Shown here: positions 24,661 through 32,220 of the stretch, one piece after another | Layout: every line of letters starts with the position of its first letter | Numbering within the stretch: position 1 is the stretch's first letter | From: DAOTYX01 sp034434635 | GTDB lineage: Bacteria; Chloroflexota; Anaerolineae; B4-G1; DUEL01 | Direction: 5' to 3' | NCBI GenBank assembly: GCA_034434635.1 | Contig: DAOTYX010000032.1 | Span: forward strand, 1-39,161 | Length of the DNA: 39,161 bases | Made by a program: the position numbers and the translations under genes | Notes under the pieces: generated by a model | Told to the model about the DNA's origin: nothing | Seen by the model: only the letters and a program-made list of their open reading frames with translations | Databases searched by the model: none

Positions 24661-26115
24661 TCAGTAGCGGACGCGGGGGTCCACCCGGGCGTAGATGATG
24701 TCCACGATCAGGCTCACCGTCGCCACCAGCAGGGCGAAGAAGACCACCGTCCCCTGAATGGCCGGGAAATCCCGGTCGGTGATCCGCTGCACCAGGAACA
24801 GCCCCATGCCTGGCCAGTTGAACGTGGTCTCGGTGAGCACTGCGCCGGCCAAAAGGATGGCGAACTGCATACCGAACATCGTCAGGATGGGGATGAAGGC
24901 GTTTTTCAGCGCGTGGCTGTAGACGACAACCCGCTCGCGGATGCCGCGGGCGCGCGCAGCCAGGATGAAGTCCTGCTGCAGGACATCCAACATATTGGCC
25001 CGGGTCAGGCGGGTAAAAATGCCGGAAAGGTACAGGCCCAACGTCATCGCCGGCAGCACCAGGTGGTGAAGCGCGTTCAGCAGGCTGGCGAACTGCCCGG
25101 TGACCAGGCAGTTGAAGATGTAAAAGTTGGAGAGGAAGTCAGTGATGGCCAGCAGTCTGCGGCCCAGCGAACCGGTCAGCACCCGTTGCAGGTGGTAGAC
25201 CTCGGCGATAGTATCGGGGCGCAGCGGGGTACTGATGCGGTCAGCCACGGGGAACCAGTGCAGGGCCACGCCGAAGATGAGTTGGAACATCAACCCCAAC
25301 CAGAAGATGGGCACGGCGTAGGCGACGATGCTGTAGAGACGCAGGCCGTAATCGGTGGCGGAGCGCCGTTTCTGCGCCGCCAGCGCGCCTGTGAACACCC
25401 CCACCAGCCCGGCCACCAGCATGCCGGCGATGCTCAGTTCCAGCGTGGCGGGGAAACGCAGGGCCAGGTCAGCGGCCACCGGGCGCCCGCGCAGGGTGAT
25501 CGAACTGCCCAGGTCGAAGCGTGTGATCAACCCCCACAGGTAGTTGAAGAACTGGCTATCGAGGGGGTTGACGGTGATGTCGAACTGCGATGCCGGCGCC
25601 CAGCCCTCTACCCCGCCTTCGAGCAGTACCACACGCTGCCAGCTGCCCGGCACCCCCTCCGGCGGCGTCTCCCCAGCGACCGATTCATAGCCCCACTGCA
25701 CCTGCAGCACCCAGGTCAATTTGTCGGAGGCGATCCAGATCGGATGCCCGGCATCAGCGGAGAGCCGCAGCCAGTCCTGGTCCCCCTCCCGGTAGCGTTG
25801 GGTGATGGGCAACCGTTCGCCCTCCAGCGCCAGCAACACCGGCGCGCTGCCCGGATCGTGCTCGCTGTAGAGCACCACCACCGCTTCCCGGGCTGTGGCC
25901 CAACTGCCCTGGGTGTTGATCACCAGCGGCCGATCAAGCCCCTGCGCGTGGCGGATCTGGTCCAGGTACTCCTGTGGCACACCCGGTCGCATCGCCGCCG
26001 CGATGGGGTCGCCGGGCATGACGCGCAGGAGGATGAAGACCAGGATCAGCAGCGTGAGCACCATCGGAATGGTCAAAAGAAAACGCGTGAGGATGTAGGC
26101 CCGGAGTGAGCGCAT
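24661..26115 (-). CDS. ABC importer permease, DppB-like, with a large extracytoplasmic insertion
   Basis: A 484-residue permease, against about 310-340 for ordinary DppB. Membrane segment 1 is at about 10-31, followed by RVMPGDPI and GLDRPL (59-64). In normal DppB this joins directly to a segment like FFNYLWGLITRFDLGSS (189-205). Here about 120 residues (65-187; nucleotides 25555-25923) intervene, including LEGERLPITQRY, DQDWLRLSADAGHPIWIAS and GVEGWAPASQF, which look like an SH3b domain. The loop faces outward in this family. The EAA loop ILAARARGIRER (384-395) and later membrane segments are normal. ATG at 26115 follows GGAGGGGGT. The core function is channel formation with the DppC-like permease. 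Confidence 0.92.
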   Translation of the reverse strand: MRSLRAYILTRFLLTIPMVLTLLILVFILLRVMPGDPIAAAMRPGVPQEYLDQIRHAQGLDRPLVINTQGSWATAREAVVVLYSEHDPGSAPVLLALEGERLPITQRYREGDQDWLRLSADAGHPIWIASDKLTWVLQVQWGYESVAGETPPEGVPGSWQRVVLLEGGVEGWAPASQFDITVNPLDSQFFNYLWGLITRFDLGSSITLRGRPVAADLALRFPATLELSIAGMLVAGLVGVFTGALAAQKRRSATDYGLRLYSIVAYAVPIFWLGLMFQLIFGVALHWFPVADRISTPLRPDTIAEVYHLQRVLTGSLGRRLLAITDFLSNFYIFNCLVTGQFASLLNALHHLVLPAMTLGLYLSGIFTRLTRANMLDVLQQDFILAARARGIRERVVVYSHALKNAFIPILTMFGMQFAILLAGAVLTETTFNWPGMGLFLVQRITDRDFPAIQGTVVFFALLVATVSLIVDIIYARVDPRVRY

Positions 26116-26128
26116 ACCCCCTCCAATC

Positions 26129-26161
26129 AGGTGCCTGGCGCCTCAGCGGCGCCAGGCACCT
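26129..26161 (-). terminator. Perfect 14-bp stem-loop between binding-protein and permease genes
   Basis: AGGTGCCTGGCGCC (26129-26142) pairs perfectly with GGCGCCAGGCACCT (26148-26161) across TCAGC. There is no T-run, and the operon continues beyond it. Such hairpins after the binding-protein gene often stabilise its upstream mRNA or cause partial termination so that binding protein exceeds permease. That role here is inference. Confidence 0.65.
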
Positions 26162-26181
26162 CGTGACAGATAGCCCGGCGT

Positions 26182-27711
26182 TTACTGCTTGTTGATCGTG
26201 AAGTAGTGCAGGAACAGGGTCGGGTCCAGGATGACGCCGCTGATGTTCGGGCGGGTCACCACCAGCAGCAAGCCCTGGGTGAACGGAATCGTGGGCACTT
26301 CGGTGGTCCACATCTGCTGGATCTGCTCGTAGAGGCGCACCCGCTCATCCTGGTCGGTAGAGGTGCGGGCCGCGACCAGCAGGGCGTCCATGTCCTCGTT
26401 GCAGTAGAAGATGCCCATGTCGTCCGAGGCGTTGCACTCGGCGAAGGGCGAGGTGTAGTTATCGGGGTCCAGATAGTCAGGGTACCACCCCAGCAGGAAG
26501 ACGGGCATGCTGCCGGCGTTCATGTAGTCCTTGTACGTCGCCCACTCGGTGGACTGCAGGTTGACCTGGATGACGCCGGTCGCTTCCAGTTGCTGCTTGA
26601 TCATCGTCGCCACGTCACCCTCGGTGGGACCGTAGTGCGTGGGGGTCCACCACAGGTCCATCACCAGCGGGTTGTCGGCGGTGAAGCCGGCCTCGTTCAG
26701 CAGGGCGGTGGCCTGAGCCAGATCTGTGTCCGGGAAGGAGTCGGTGTGAGAGGTCATCCCGGCGGGAACCATGCTGTAGAGCGGCTGATGGGTGCCCTGG
26801 AAGACCACGTCGGTGATGGCCTCGCGGTCGAGGGCCAGGGAGATCGCCTGACGGACCACCGGGTTATCGAAGGGCGGGGTGGAGTTGTTGAAGCAGATGT
26901 AGCGGATGTACGGGCCCACACCCTCGACGACATTGTAGTTGGAGTTGCCGCGGAAGTCGGTGTAGTCGGACGGGGTCAGGGTCTTCCAGGCGATGTCAAT
27001 GTCCCCGGCCTCCAGAGCCAGGCGCATGGAGGTCGAGTCGGAGAAGTAGCGGACGATGACGTTCGGGTAGACCGCCGGTTCGCCGTAGTAGCCGTCGTAT
27101 GCCTCCATCTCCAGTTCCACGCCGCGCTCGAAGCGGACGATGCGGTAGTGGCCAATGCCGCCGCAGGTGCTATCCGGGGCGAATTCGTTCTCCGGGTAGC
27201 AGGCGGGGCTGAGGGGCGAGTAGGGCGGGGTGGCCACCAACAGCGGGAAGTAGCCCACCGGGTTCAGCAGCACGAACTTGACGGTGTAGTCGTCCACCTT
27301 CTCCACGTGGTCCACGAAAGAGGTGATCAGCCAGTTGGGGTCACCCTGCAACCGGATCGCCCGGTTGATGGACCAGACGACGGCGTCGGCGTTGAAGGGA
27401 GTGCCGTCAGGGAACTCCAACCCCTGGCGCAGGTAGAAGGTGTACTCCAGGCCGTCGTCGCTGACCTCGTACCGCTCGGCCAGGCCCGGCTCCAGGTCGG
27501 TGGTGCCGGGGATGTAGACGAGCAGGGTGTCCATCGTGTTGTGATGGATCTCCCAGGTATGGAAGTCGTAGGAGTTAGCCGGGTCCAGGTCGGTCGGGGA
27601 GTCAGTGGTGCCGATGATCAACGGCTGCCGCGCTGCGGGGCGGCAGGAGACGGCCAGGCCGGCCAGCAAGACCAGCACGGCCAGGGCGCCGAAAACACGC
27701 AACGTCTTCAT
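26182..27711 (-). CDS. ABC importer substrate-binding lipoprotein, family 5
   Basis: About 509 residues from ATG 27711, which has AGGAGGAG upstream. The signal peptide ends LAGLAVSC, giving a lipid-anchored Cys at residue 23. The body matches SBP family 5: LDPANSYDFHTWEIHHNTMDTL, LEPGLAERYEVSDDGLEYTF, TPFNADAVVWSINRA and NPVVRQAISLALDREAI. Family members bind peptides, oligosaccharides and other ligands; the pocket cannot be assigned from sequence. It is the first gene of the importer operon and diverges from the kinase-RLP operon, which suggests its ligand may feed that pathway. Confidence 0.94.
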   Translation of the reverse strand: MKTLRVFGALAVLVLLAGLAVSCRPAARQPLIIGTTDSPTDLDPANSYDFHTWEIHHNTMDTLLVYIPGTTDLEPGLAERYEVSDDGLEYTFYLRQGLEFPDGTPFNADAVVWSINRAIRLQGDPNWLITSFVDHVEKVDDYTVKFVLLNPVGYFPLLVATPPYSPLSPACYPENEFAPDSTCGGIGHYRIVRFERGVELEMEAYDGYYGEPAVYPNVIVRYFSDSTSMRLALEAGDIDIAWKTLTPSDYTDFRGNSNYNVVEGVGPYIRYICFNNSTPPFDNPVVRQAISLALDREAITDVVFQGTHQPLYSMVPAGMTSHTDSFPDTDLAQATALLNEAGFTADNPLVMDLWWTPTHYGPTEGDVATMIKQQLEATGVIQVNLQSTEWATYKDYMNAGSMPVFLLGWYPDYLDPDNYTSPFAECNASDDMGIFYCNEDMDALLVAARTSTDQDERVRLYEQIQQMWTTEVPTIPFTQGLLLVVTRPNISGVILDPTLFLHYFTINKQ

Positions 27712-27800
27712 TTTCTCCTCCTGCTTCTGATAGGGAACACAACTCAACGGTTCAGTGGATCACGGTTCATACTGCTGCTCTTGGATCACCCCCCTTCCCT

Positions 27801-27815
27801 GCGGTGACACACCGC
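27801..27815. promoter_or_regulatory. Inverted repeat GCGGTG-ACA-CACCGC, possible operator
   Basis: A perfect 6-bp inverted repeat with a 3-bp centre. It lies 16 bp downstream of the minus-strand -10 box, so just after the expected start of the importer transcript, a usual place for a repressor site. No regulator gene is adjacent. It could also be a remnant of the GCGGTGAC hairpin family. Confidence 0.4.
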
Positions 27816-27830
27816 ACTTGTGGCACAGGG

Positions 27831-27859
27831 AGTATACCAACAGTGGGGCGGAGTGTCAA
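27831..27859 (-). promoter_or_regulatory. Strong sigma-70-like promoter for the ABC importer operon
   Basis: On the minus strand TTGACA (27859-27854) and TATACT (27836-27831) are separated by exactly 17 bp. Transcription would start near 27824 and give a leader of about 113 nt before the binding-protein gene. Confidence 0.75.
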
Positions 27860-27991
27860 GCGAAGCAGGCGGACGGCTGGACGTCCCCTTCTTTTCCGGG
27901 GAAGAGGGTATGGGGGTGGGCGCTCGAGAGCACCGGCCTTATCTTCACCCGCCTCCATGGTCCCCCTCGCCCCGCCACCCGCCCCCCTCTA

Positions 27992-28051
27992 CTACCAATC
28001 TACCAGCCACCAATCTACCAGCTACCAATCTACCAGCTACCAATCTACCAA
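27992..28051. repeat. Four 15-bp direct repeats (CTACCAATCTACCAG) abutting a -35 box
   Basis: Copies start at 27992, 28007, 28022 and 28037; the last merges into the -35 hexamer at 28052. Each unit is itself two CTACCA(A/G)-like half units. Position suggests iterated activator or repressor sites, but the short-repeat habit of this genome is an equally good explanation. The remaining gap sequence (27860-27991) shows no clear feature. Confidence 0.75.
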
Positions 28052-28080
28052 TTGACATCTCCCCCACCCGGGTGCATAAT
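28052..28080 (+). promoter_or_regulatory. Near-consensus promoter for the kinase-RLP operon
   Basis: TTGACA (28052-28057) and CATAAT (28075-28080) are separated by 17 bp. The transcript would start near 28087, about 55 nt before the kinase start codon. It faces away from the importer promoter at 27831-27859. Confidence 0.75.
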
Positions 28081-28141
28081 TGGCGGCAGCCGTAGCCCGT
28101 CAGCAGATGGTGAAAGAGACGATGCCGGAATAGGAGGAGCC

Positions 28142-29683
28142 ATGCCTCAGTATATCCTGGCCCACGACGTTGGCACCGGCGGCAACAAGGCCGTGCTGGT
28201 GGACATCACCGGACGGGTTTGCGCGACTGCTTTCGCCCCCTACCCGGTGCATTATCCCCGGCCCGACTGGGCGGAGCAGGAGCCGGAGGACTGGTGGCAG
28301 GCCGTCGCCACGACGAGCCGTCAGGTGCTGGAGCAGGCGGACGTCTCCCCGCGCGATGTACTGGCCATGGTCCACACGACCCAGTTGCTGGGGATCATCC
28401 CCGTGGATGGCGATGGGCGGCCGCTTCGTCCGGCGATCATCTGGCTGGATGGTCGCGCCCCGGAGCAGGCGGAGCGAATCATGCGGCGGTTCCTGGGTCG
28501 CCGCGTCTTCGCCACCCTCGCCGGGGCGGAGTTGTCGGGCAAGGATGGCCTGGCCAAGTTGCTGTGGTTGAAGGAGAACGAGCCGCAGGTCTACAACGGG
28601 ATGAGCCACTTTCTGGACGTCAACGGCTATCTGCTCTACCGCGCCACCGGGCGGCAGGTTTTCGAGATCTCCTGCGCTTCCGCTTTCTGCCTCGACTTGA
28701 AAAAGAAAGAGTGGATGCGCTGGCTCATCCGTTACATCGGCCTGGACGAGCGCAAGTTCCCACCCCTGGTGCGCTCCACTGACCCCGTGGGCGGCCTGAC
28801 GGAGGAGGCGGCGCGGGCCTGCGGCCTGCTGCCCGGCACCCCCGTCTTCGGCGGTGGCGGAGACGCCCAGGGGGCAGCGGTCGGCTCCGGCGCGGTGGGC
28901 GAGGGGGACGGCCACATCTACCTGGGCACCTCCGGCTGGGTCGGCGTAGTCACCCGGCAGACGCCGACCGGTCGCCACGGCGTCGCCACGCTGCAATCCG
29001 CCGATCCCAACCGGGCGTTGTTGTTTGCCGAGATGGAGACGGCGGGGGCCTGCCTGAAGTGGGTAGCCGACGAGTTCTATCGGCACGAGCAGCACGACCC
29101 CGCTATCCCCAACGTCTACGCCCTGATGGACCAGAAAGTGGAGACGGTGCCGCCGGGGGCCGACTTCCTGGTCTGCACCCCGTGGATGTACGGCGAGCGC
29201 GCGCCGGTGGCCGACACCTGGGTGCGTTCCACCTTCTTCAACCTCAGCGCCGACCACACCCGTGAGCACCTGCTGCGCGCAGTCTATGAGGGGGTGGCCT
29301 ATAACCTGCGCTGGCTCATCGAGATCGTCGAGCGCTCCTTCGGCTTCCCATTGCCCACCCTGCGGGTCATCGGCGGCGGGGCGCGCGGCGCGCCGTGGAT
29401 GCAGATCATCGCTGACGTGACCGGACGGCAGGTGGAGACGGTGGCCCACGCCCAGGAGGCCGGCGCGGTGGGGATGGCCCTCGTCGCCGCCGTGGGGCTG
29501 GGCCTCTATCCCAGCGTCGAGTCGCTCAAGGGGATCATCCCGGTTGAGCGGCAGTTCGCGCCGCAGGCTTGCAACGCCCAGGTGTACAACACGCTCTACC
29601 ACGCCTATCGCCGCCTCTACACCTGTCTGCGCGACCTCTACCGCGAGGTGAACGCGGTGCGCTTCGGTGAGTGCCGGGAATAG
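28142..29683 (+). CDS. FGGY-family carbohydrate kinase (xylulokinase-like)
   Basis: A 513-residue sugar kinase of the ASKHA fold. The N-terminal phosphate loop is LAHDVGTGGNKAVLV (D9 to K16), WLDGRAPEQA (101-110) is the sugar-binding WxDxR region, and GGGGDAQGAAVGSGAV carries the predicted catalytic base D241. LGTSGWVGVV and VIGGGARGAPWMQIIADVTG are the ATP-binding FGGY segments. ATG 28142 follows AGGAGGAGCC. Known members phosphorylate ketopentoses, polyols and related sugars. Adjacent to an RLP and driven by its own promoter, it probably makes the RLP's phosphorylated substrate or a precursor. Xylulose is one candidate but the sugar is not determined. Confidence 0.92.
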   Translation: MPQYILAHDVGTGGNKAVLVDITGRVCATAFAPYPVHYPRPDWAEQEPEDWWQAVATTSRQVLEQADVSPRDVLAMVHTTQLLGIIPVDGDGRPLRPAIIWLDGRAPEQAERIMRRFLGRRVFATLAGAELSGKDGLAKLLWLKENEPQVYNGMSHFLDVNGYLLYRATGRQVFEISCASAFCLDLKKKEWMRWLIRYIGLDERKFPPLVRSTDPVGGLTEEAARACGLLPGTPVFGGGGDAQGAAVGSGAVGEGDGHIYLGTSGWVGVVTRQTPTGRHGVATLQSADPNRALLFAEMETAGACLKWVADEFYRHEQHDPAIPNVYALMDQKVETVPPGADFLVCTPWMYGERAPVADTWVRSTFFNLSADHTREHLLRAVYEGVAYNLRWLIEIVERSFGFPLPTLRVIGGGARGAPWMQIIADVTGRQVETVAHAQEAGAVGMALVAAVGLGLYPSVESLKGIIPVERQFAPQACNAQVYNTLYHAYRRLYTCLRDLYREVNAVRFGECRE

Positions 29684-29733
29684 ACCACGGACCACGGACG
29701 TCGTCCGTGGTCCGTCGTCCGTGGTCCGTGGTC
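29683..29733 (+). repeat. 18-bp perfect stem-loop made of heptamer repeat between kinase and RLP genes
   Basis: GACCACGGACCACGGACG (29683-29700) pairs perfectly with 29716-29733 across a 15-nt loop of the same repeat type. It begins at the last base of the kinase stop codon and ends 11 bp before the RLP ribosome-binding site. It may protect mRNA or set the kinase:RLP ratio; it is not followed by a T-run. Confidence 0.8.
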
Positions 29734-29760
29734 AAGTTCGCAAGAGGAGGATAAAGCATC

Positions 29761-31068
29761 ATGGAGAGGATAGACGTGCTTTCGCTGCCCCTGGCCCTGC
29801 CAGAGGGCGTGGACTACGATACGCATGTTATCGGCACCTACCTGGCCTCTTACCCCAAGGCCTTCCCGGTGCCCAAACTGGCCCCCGCGCTGGCCATTGA
29901 GCAGTCCACAGGAACCTGGGTGGCCGTGCCAGGGGAAACCCCCGAGGTGCGCCGCCAGCATGTCGCCAGGGTCATCGGCATCTACGAACTGCCGGACTAC
30001 GAATGGACCGTGCCGCAGGAGGTGGAACACCGCCACTACATCATCCAGATCGCCTTCCCGGAGGTGAACTTCGGCCCGCAGATTCCGATGCTGCTGACCA
30101 CCATCGTCGGCAACATCTCCATGGCCGGGCGGCTGAAGTTGCTGGACGTGCGCTTCCCGGAGCGGTACGTCGCCGGCTTCCAGGGGCCGAAGTTCGGCAT
30201 CGAGGGGGTGCGGCGGCTGCTGGGCGTGCCCGATCGCCCGCTCCTCAACAACATGATCAAGCCCTGCACCGGTTACCCGCCGGAGGTGGGGGTGGAACTC
30301 TTCCGCGCCGCGGCGCTGGGTGGCTGTGACATCATCAAGGACGACGAACTGCTGGCCAACGCTTCCTTCAACGAGGTGCAGGCGCGGGTGCGGCTCTACA
30401 TGCAGGCGGAGCGAGAAGTGTACGAGGAGACCGGTGAGCACACCCTCTACACCGTCAACGTCACCGACGAGGTCCCCAAGGTCTTCGAGAACGCCCGTCG
30501 GGCGGTGGAGTTGGGCTGCAACGCGCTGATGGTCAACTACCTGGCCACCGGCTTCCCGGTCTTGCGCGCGCTGGCGGAGGACCCGGCGATCAACGTGCCC
30601 ATCCTGGCGCACATGGACGTGGCCGGGGCCCTCTACGCCTCCGAGTGGCACGGCATCAGCAGCCACCTGGTGCTGGGCAAACTGCCGCGCCTGGCCGGGG
30701 CGGACGTGGTCGTCTTCCCTGCGCCCTACGGCAAGGCCCCCGTGCTGCCGGAGAAGTTCCAGCGCGTGGCGCAGAACCTGACCTTCCCGTTCTACCACAT
30801 CCGCCCGACCTTCCCCATGCCCTCCGGCGGCATCACCCCCAAGATGGTGCCGCAGGTGATGAAGGACCTGGGAACCGACATCGTCATCGGCTCCGGCGGC
30901 GGCATCCACGCCCATCCGCAGGGGCCGGTGGCCGGCGCCAGGGCCTTCCGTCAGGCCATCGAGGCGACGATGCAGGGCCGTTCGCTGCAGGAGGCGGCGC
31001 AGGAGTTCCCCGAACTGAAGGCCGCCCTGGAGACCTGGGTGGACCCCTTCAAGGGAATGGCGATGTGA
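29761..31068 (+). CDS. RuBisCO-like protein (form IV large-subunit homologue)
   Basis: A 435-residue RuBisCO large-chain homologue. By motif alignment to spinach numbering it keeps E47 (E60), T52-W53 (T65-W66), N118 (N123), K167 (K175), the metal-binding KDDE with carbamylatable K193 (K201), D195 and E196, H284 (H294), loop-6 K325 (K334), S355-G-G (S379) and a G-G pair at about 379-381. It differs at C169 (K177), M285 (R295) and in the H327 region (VVVFPAP). The changed residues include the P2-phosphate ligands, so RuBP carboxylation is unlikely. Characterised RLPs act in methionine salvage or on phosphorylated branched sugar acids. AGGAGG lies 10 nt upstream of ATG 29761. Kinase upstream and aminotransferase downstream form one operon. 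Confidence 0.93.
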   Translation: MERIDVLSLPLALPEGVDYDTHVIGTYLASYPKAFPVPKLAPALAIEQSTGTWVAVPGETPEVRRQHVARVIGIYELPDYEWTVPQEVEHRHYIIQIAFPEVNFGPQIPMLLTTIVGNISMAGRLKLLDVRFPERYVAGFQGPKFGIEGVRRLLGVPDRPLLNNMIKPCTGYPPEVGVELFRAAALGGCDIIKDDELLANASFNEVQARVRLYMQAEREVYEETGEHTLYTVNVTDEVPKVFENARRAVELGCNALMVNYLATGFPVLRALAEDPAINVPILAHMDVAGALYASEWHGISSHLVLGKLPRLAGADVVVFPAPYGKAPVLPEKFQRVAQNLTFPFYHIRPTFPMPSGGITPKMVPQVMKDLGTDIVIGSGGGIHAHPQGPVAGARAFRQAIEATMQGRSLQEAAQEFPELKAALETWVDPFKGMAM

Positions 31069-31075
31069 GGGCGAC

Positions 31076-32215
31076 GTGGACATCAAGCCCTTCTTCACCG
31101 AGCGCTTCTTCGCCGTCCACGAGTTCACGGCGCCCTACCTGCTGTGCCCTTCCGACTGCGAGTCGCTGACGGTGGATGACCTCCTGCAGATGGCCGGCGT
31201 CTCCTGGGAGAGGCTGGGGCGACTGTGGCTGGGGTACACCGAAAGCCAGGGGGCGCCGGCGCTGCGCGAGGCGGTCGCCGCGCTGTATCACGATGTCCGC
31301 CCTGAACAGGTCATCGGCCTGGCCGCGCCGGAAGAGGGCATCTTCCTGGCCATGCACGCCCTGCTGGAGCCAGGAGATGAGGTGGTCGTGCTCACCCCCT
31401 GCTACGACTCGCTGCTCAACGTCGCTGAGTACCTCCGCTGCCAGGTCCGACGCTGGCCGATGGAGGAACAGGCCGAGCCGCCCAACGGCCCGGGTGGCTG
31501 GCGGCTCAACCTGGAGGGGCTGGAGCAGCGCCTGACGCCGCAGACCCGCCTGGTGGTGGTCAACTTCCCGCACAATCCCACCGGTTATCTGCCTGCTCTG
31601 GATGAGTGGCGTGCGCTGATCGCCCTCGTCGCCCGACGCGGGGCCTGGCTCTTCAGCGACGAGATGTACCGCGGCCTGGAGTTCGACCCCGCCGCGCGCC
31701 TCCCTTCCGGTTGCGAATCCTACGAGCGGGCGGTCACCCTGGGCGGGCTCTCCAAGACCTACGGCCTGCCGGGCCTGCGCACCGGCTGGCTGGTGGTGCA
31801 GGAGCGGGACCTGTGGCAGCGGCTCCTGCGCTGGAAGGACTACACCACCATCTGCGCCAGCGCGCCGGGCGAGGTGCTGGCCCAGGTGGCGCTCACGGTC
31901 GCCGAACGGCTGGCCGAGCGCAGCCGACATCTGGTGCTGGACAACCTGGCGCTGGCCGGGCCGTTCTTCGCCCGCTGGCGCGAAGTGTTCCGCTGGAACC
32001 GCCCACAGGCGGGGTCGGTGGCCTATGTGGGGCTGCGCGGCGGCGGGGCAGCGGCGTTCTGCAACCGGCTGGTACGGGCTGCAGGGGTGCTGCTGCTGCC
32101 CGGCGAGGGGCTGGGCGGGGACGACCGCCACGTCCGCTTTGGCTTCGGACGGCGCAGTTTCGCTGCCGGGCTGGAGCGGCTGGAAAGGTACCTGGCGCAG
32201 CAGGCGCCAGCGTGA
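31076..32215 (+). CDS. PLP-dependent class I/II aminotransferase
   Basis: A 379-residue fold-type I enzyme. It has FPHNPTG with N167, SDEMYRG with D195, the Schiff-base segment GGLSKTYGLPGLRTGW with K227 and R235, all in the standard order for class I/II aminotransferases. An N-terminal YTESQGAPALREAVAALY is also typical. The start is GTG at 31076, preceded by GAGGG. It lies 7 bp after the RLP gene, so co-translation is likely. The amino donor and acceptor are unknown. It could handle a keto acid made by the RLP branch, or be unrelated. Confidence 0.9.
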   Translation: MDIKPFFTERFFAVHEFTAPYLLCPSDCESLTVDDLLQMAGVSWERLGRLWLGYTESQGAPALREAVAALYHDVRPEQVIGLAAPEEGIFLAMHALLEPGDEVVVLTPCYDSLLNVAEYLRCQVRRWPMEEQAEPPNGPGGWRLNLEGLEQRLTPQTRLVVVNFPHNPTGYLPALDEWRALIALVARRGAWLFSDEMYRGLEFDPAARLPSGCESYERAVTLGGLSKTYGLPGLRTGWLVVQERDLWQRLLRWKDYTTICASAPGEVLAQVALTVAERLAERSRHLVLDNLALAGPFFARWREVFRWNRPQAGSVAYVGLRGGGAAAFCNRLVRAAGVLLLPGEGLGGDDRHVRFGFGRRSFAAGLERLERYLAQQAPA

Positions 32216-32220
32216 GGAGC

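Noticed and set aside
29761..31068. True RuBisCO for carbon fixation
   Set aside because: R295, H327 and K177 equivalents are missing, and there is no phosphoribulokinase or small subunit nearby.
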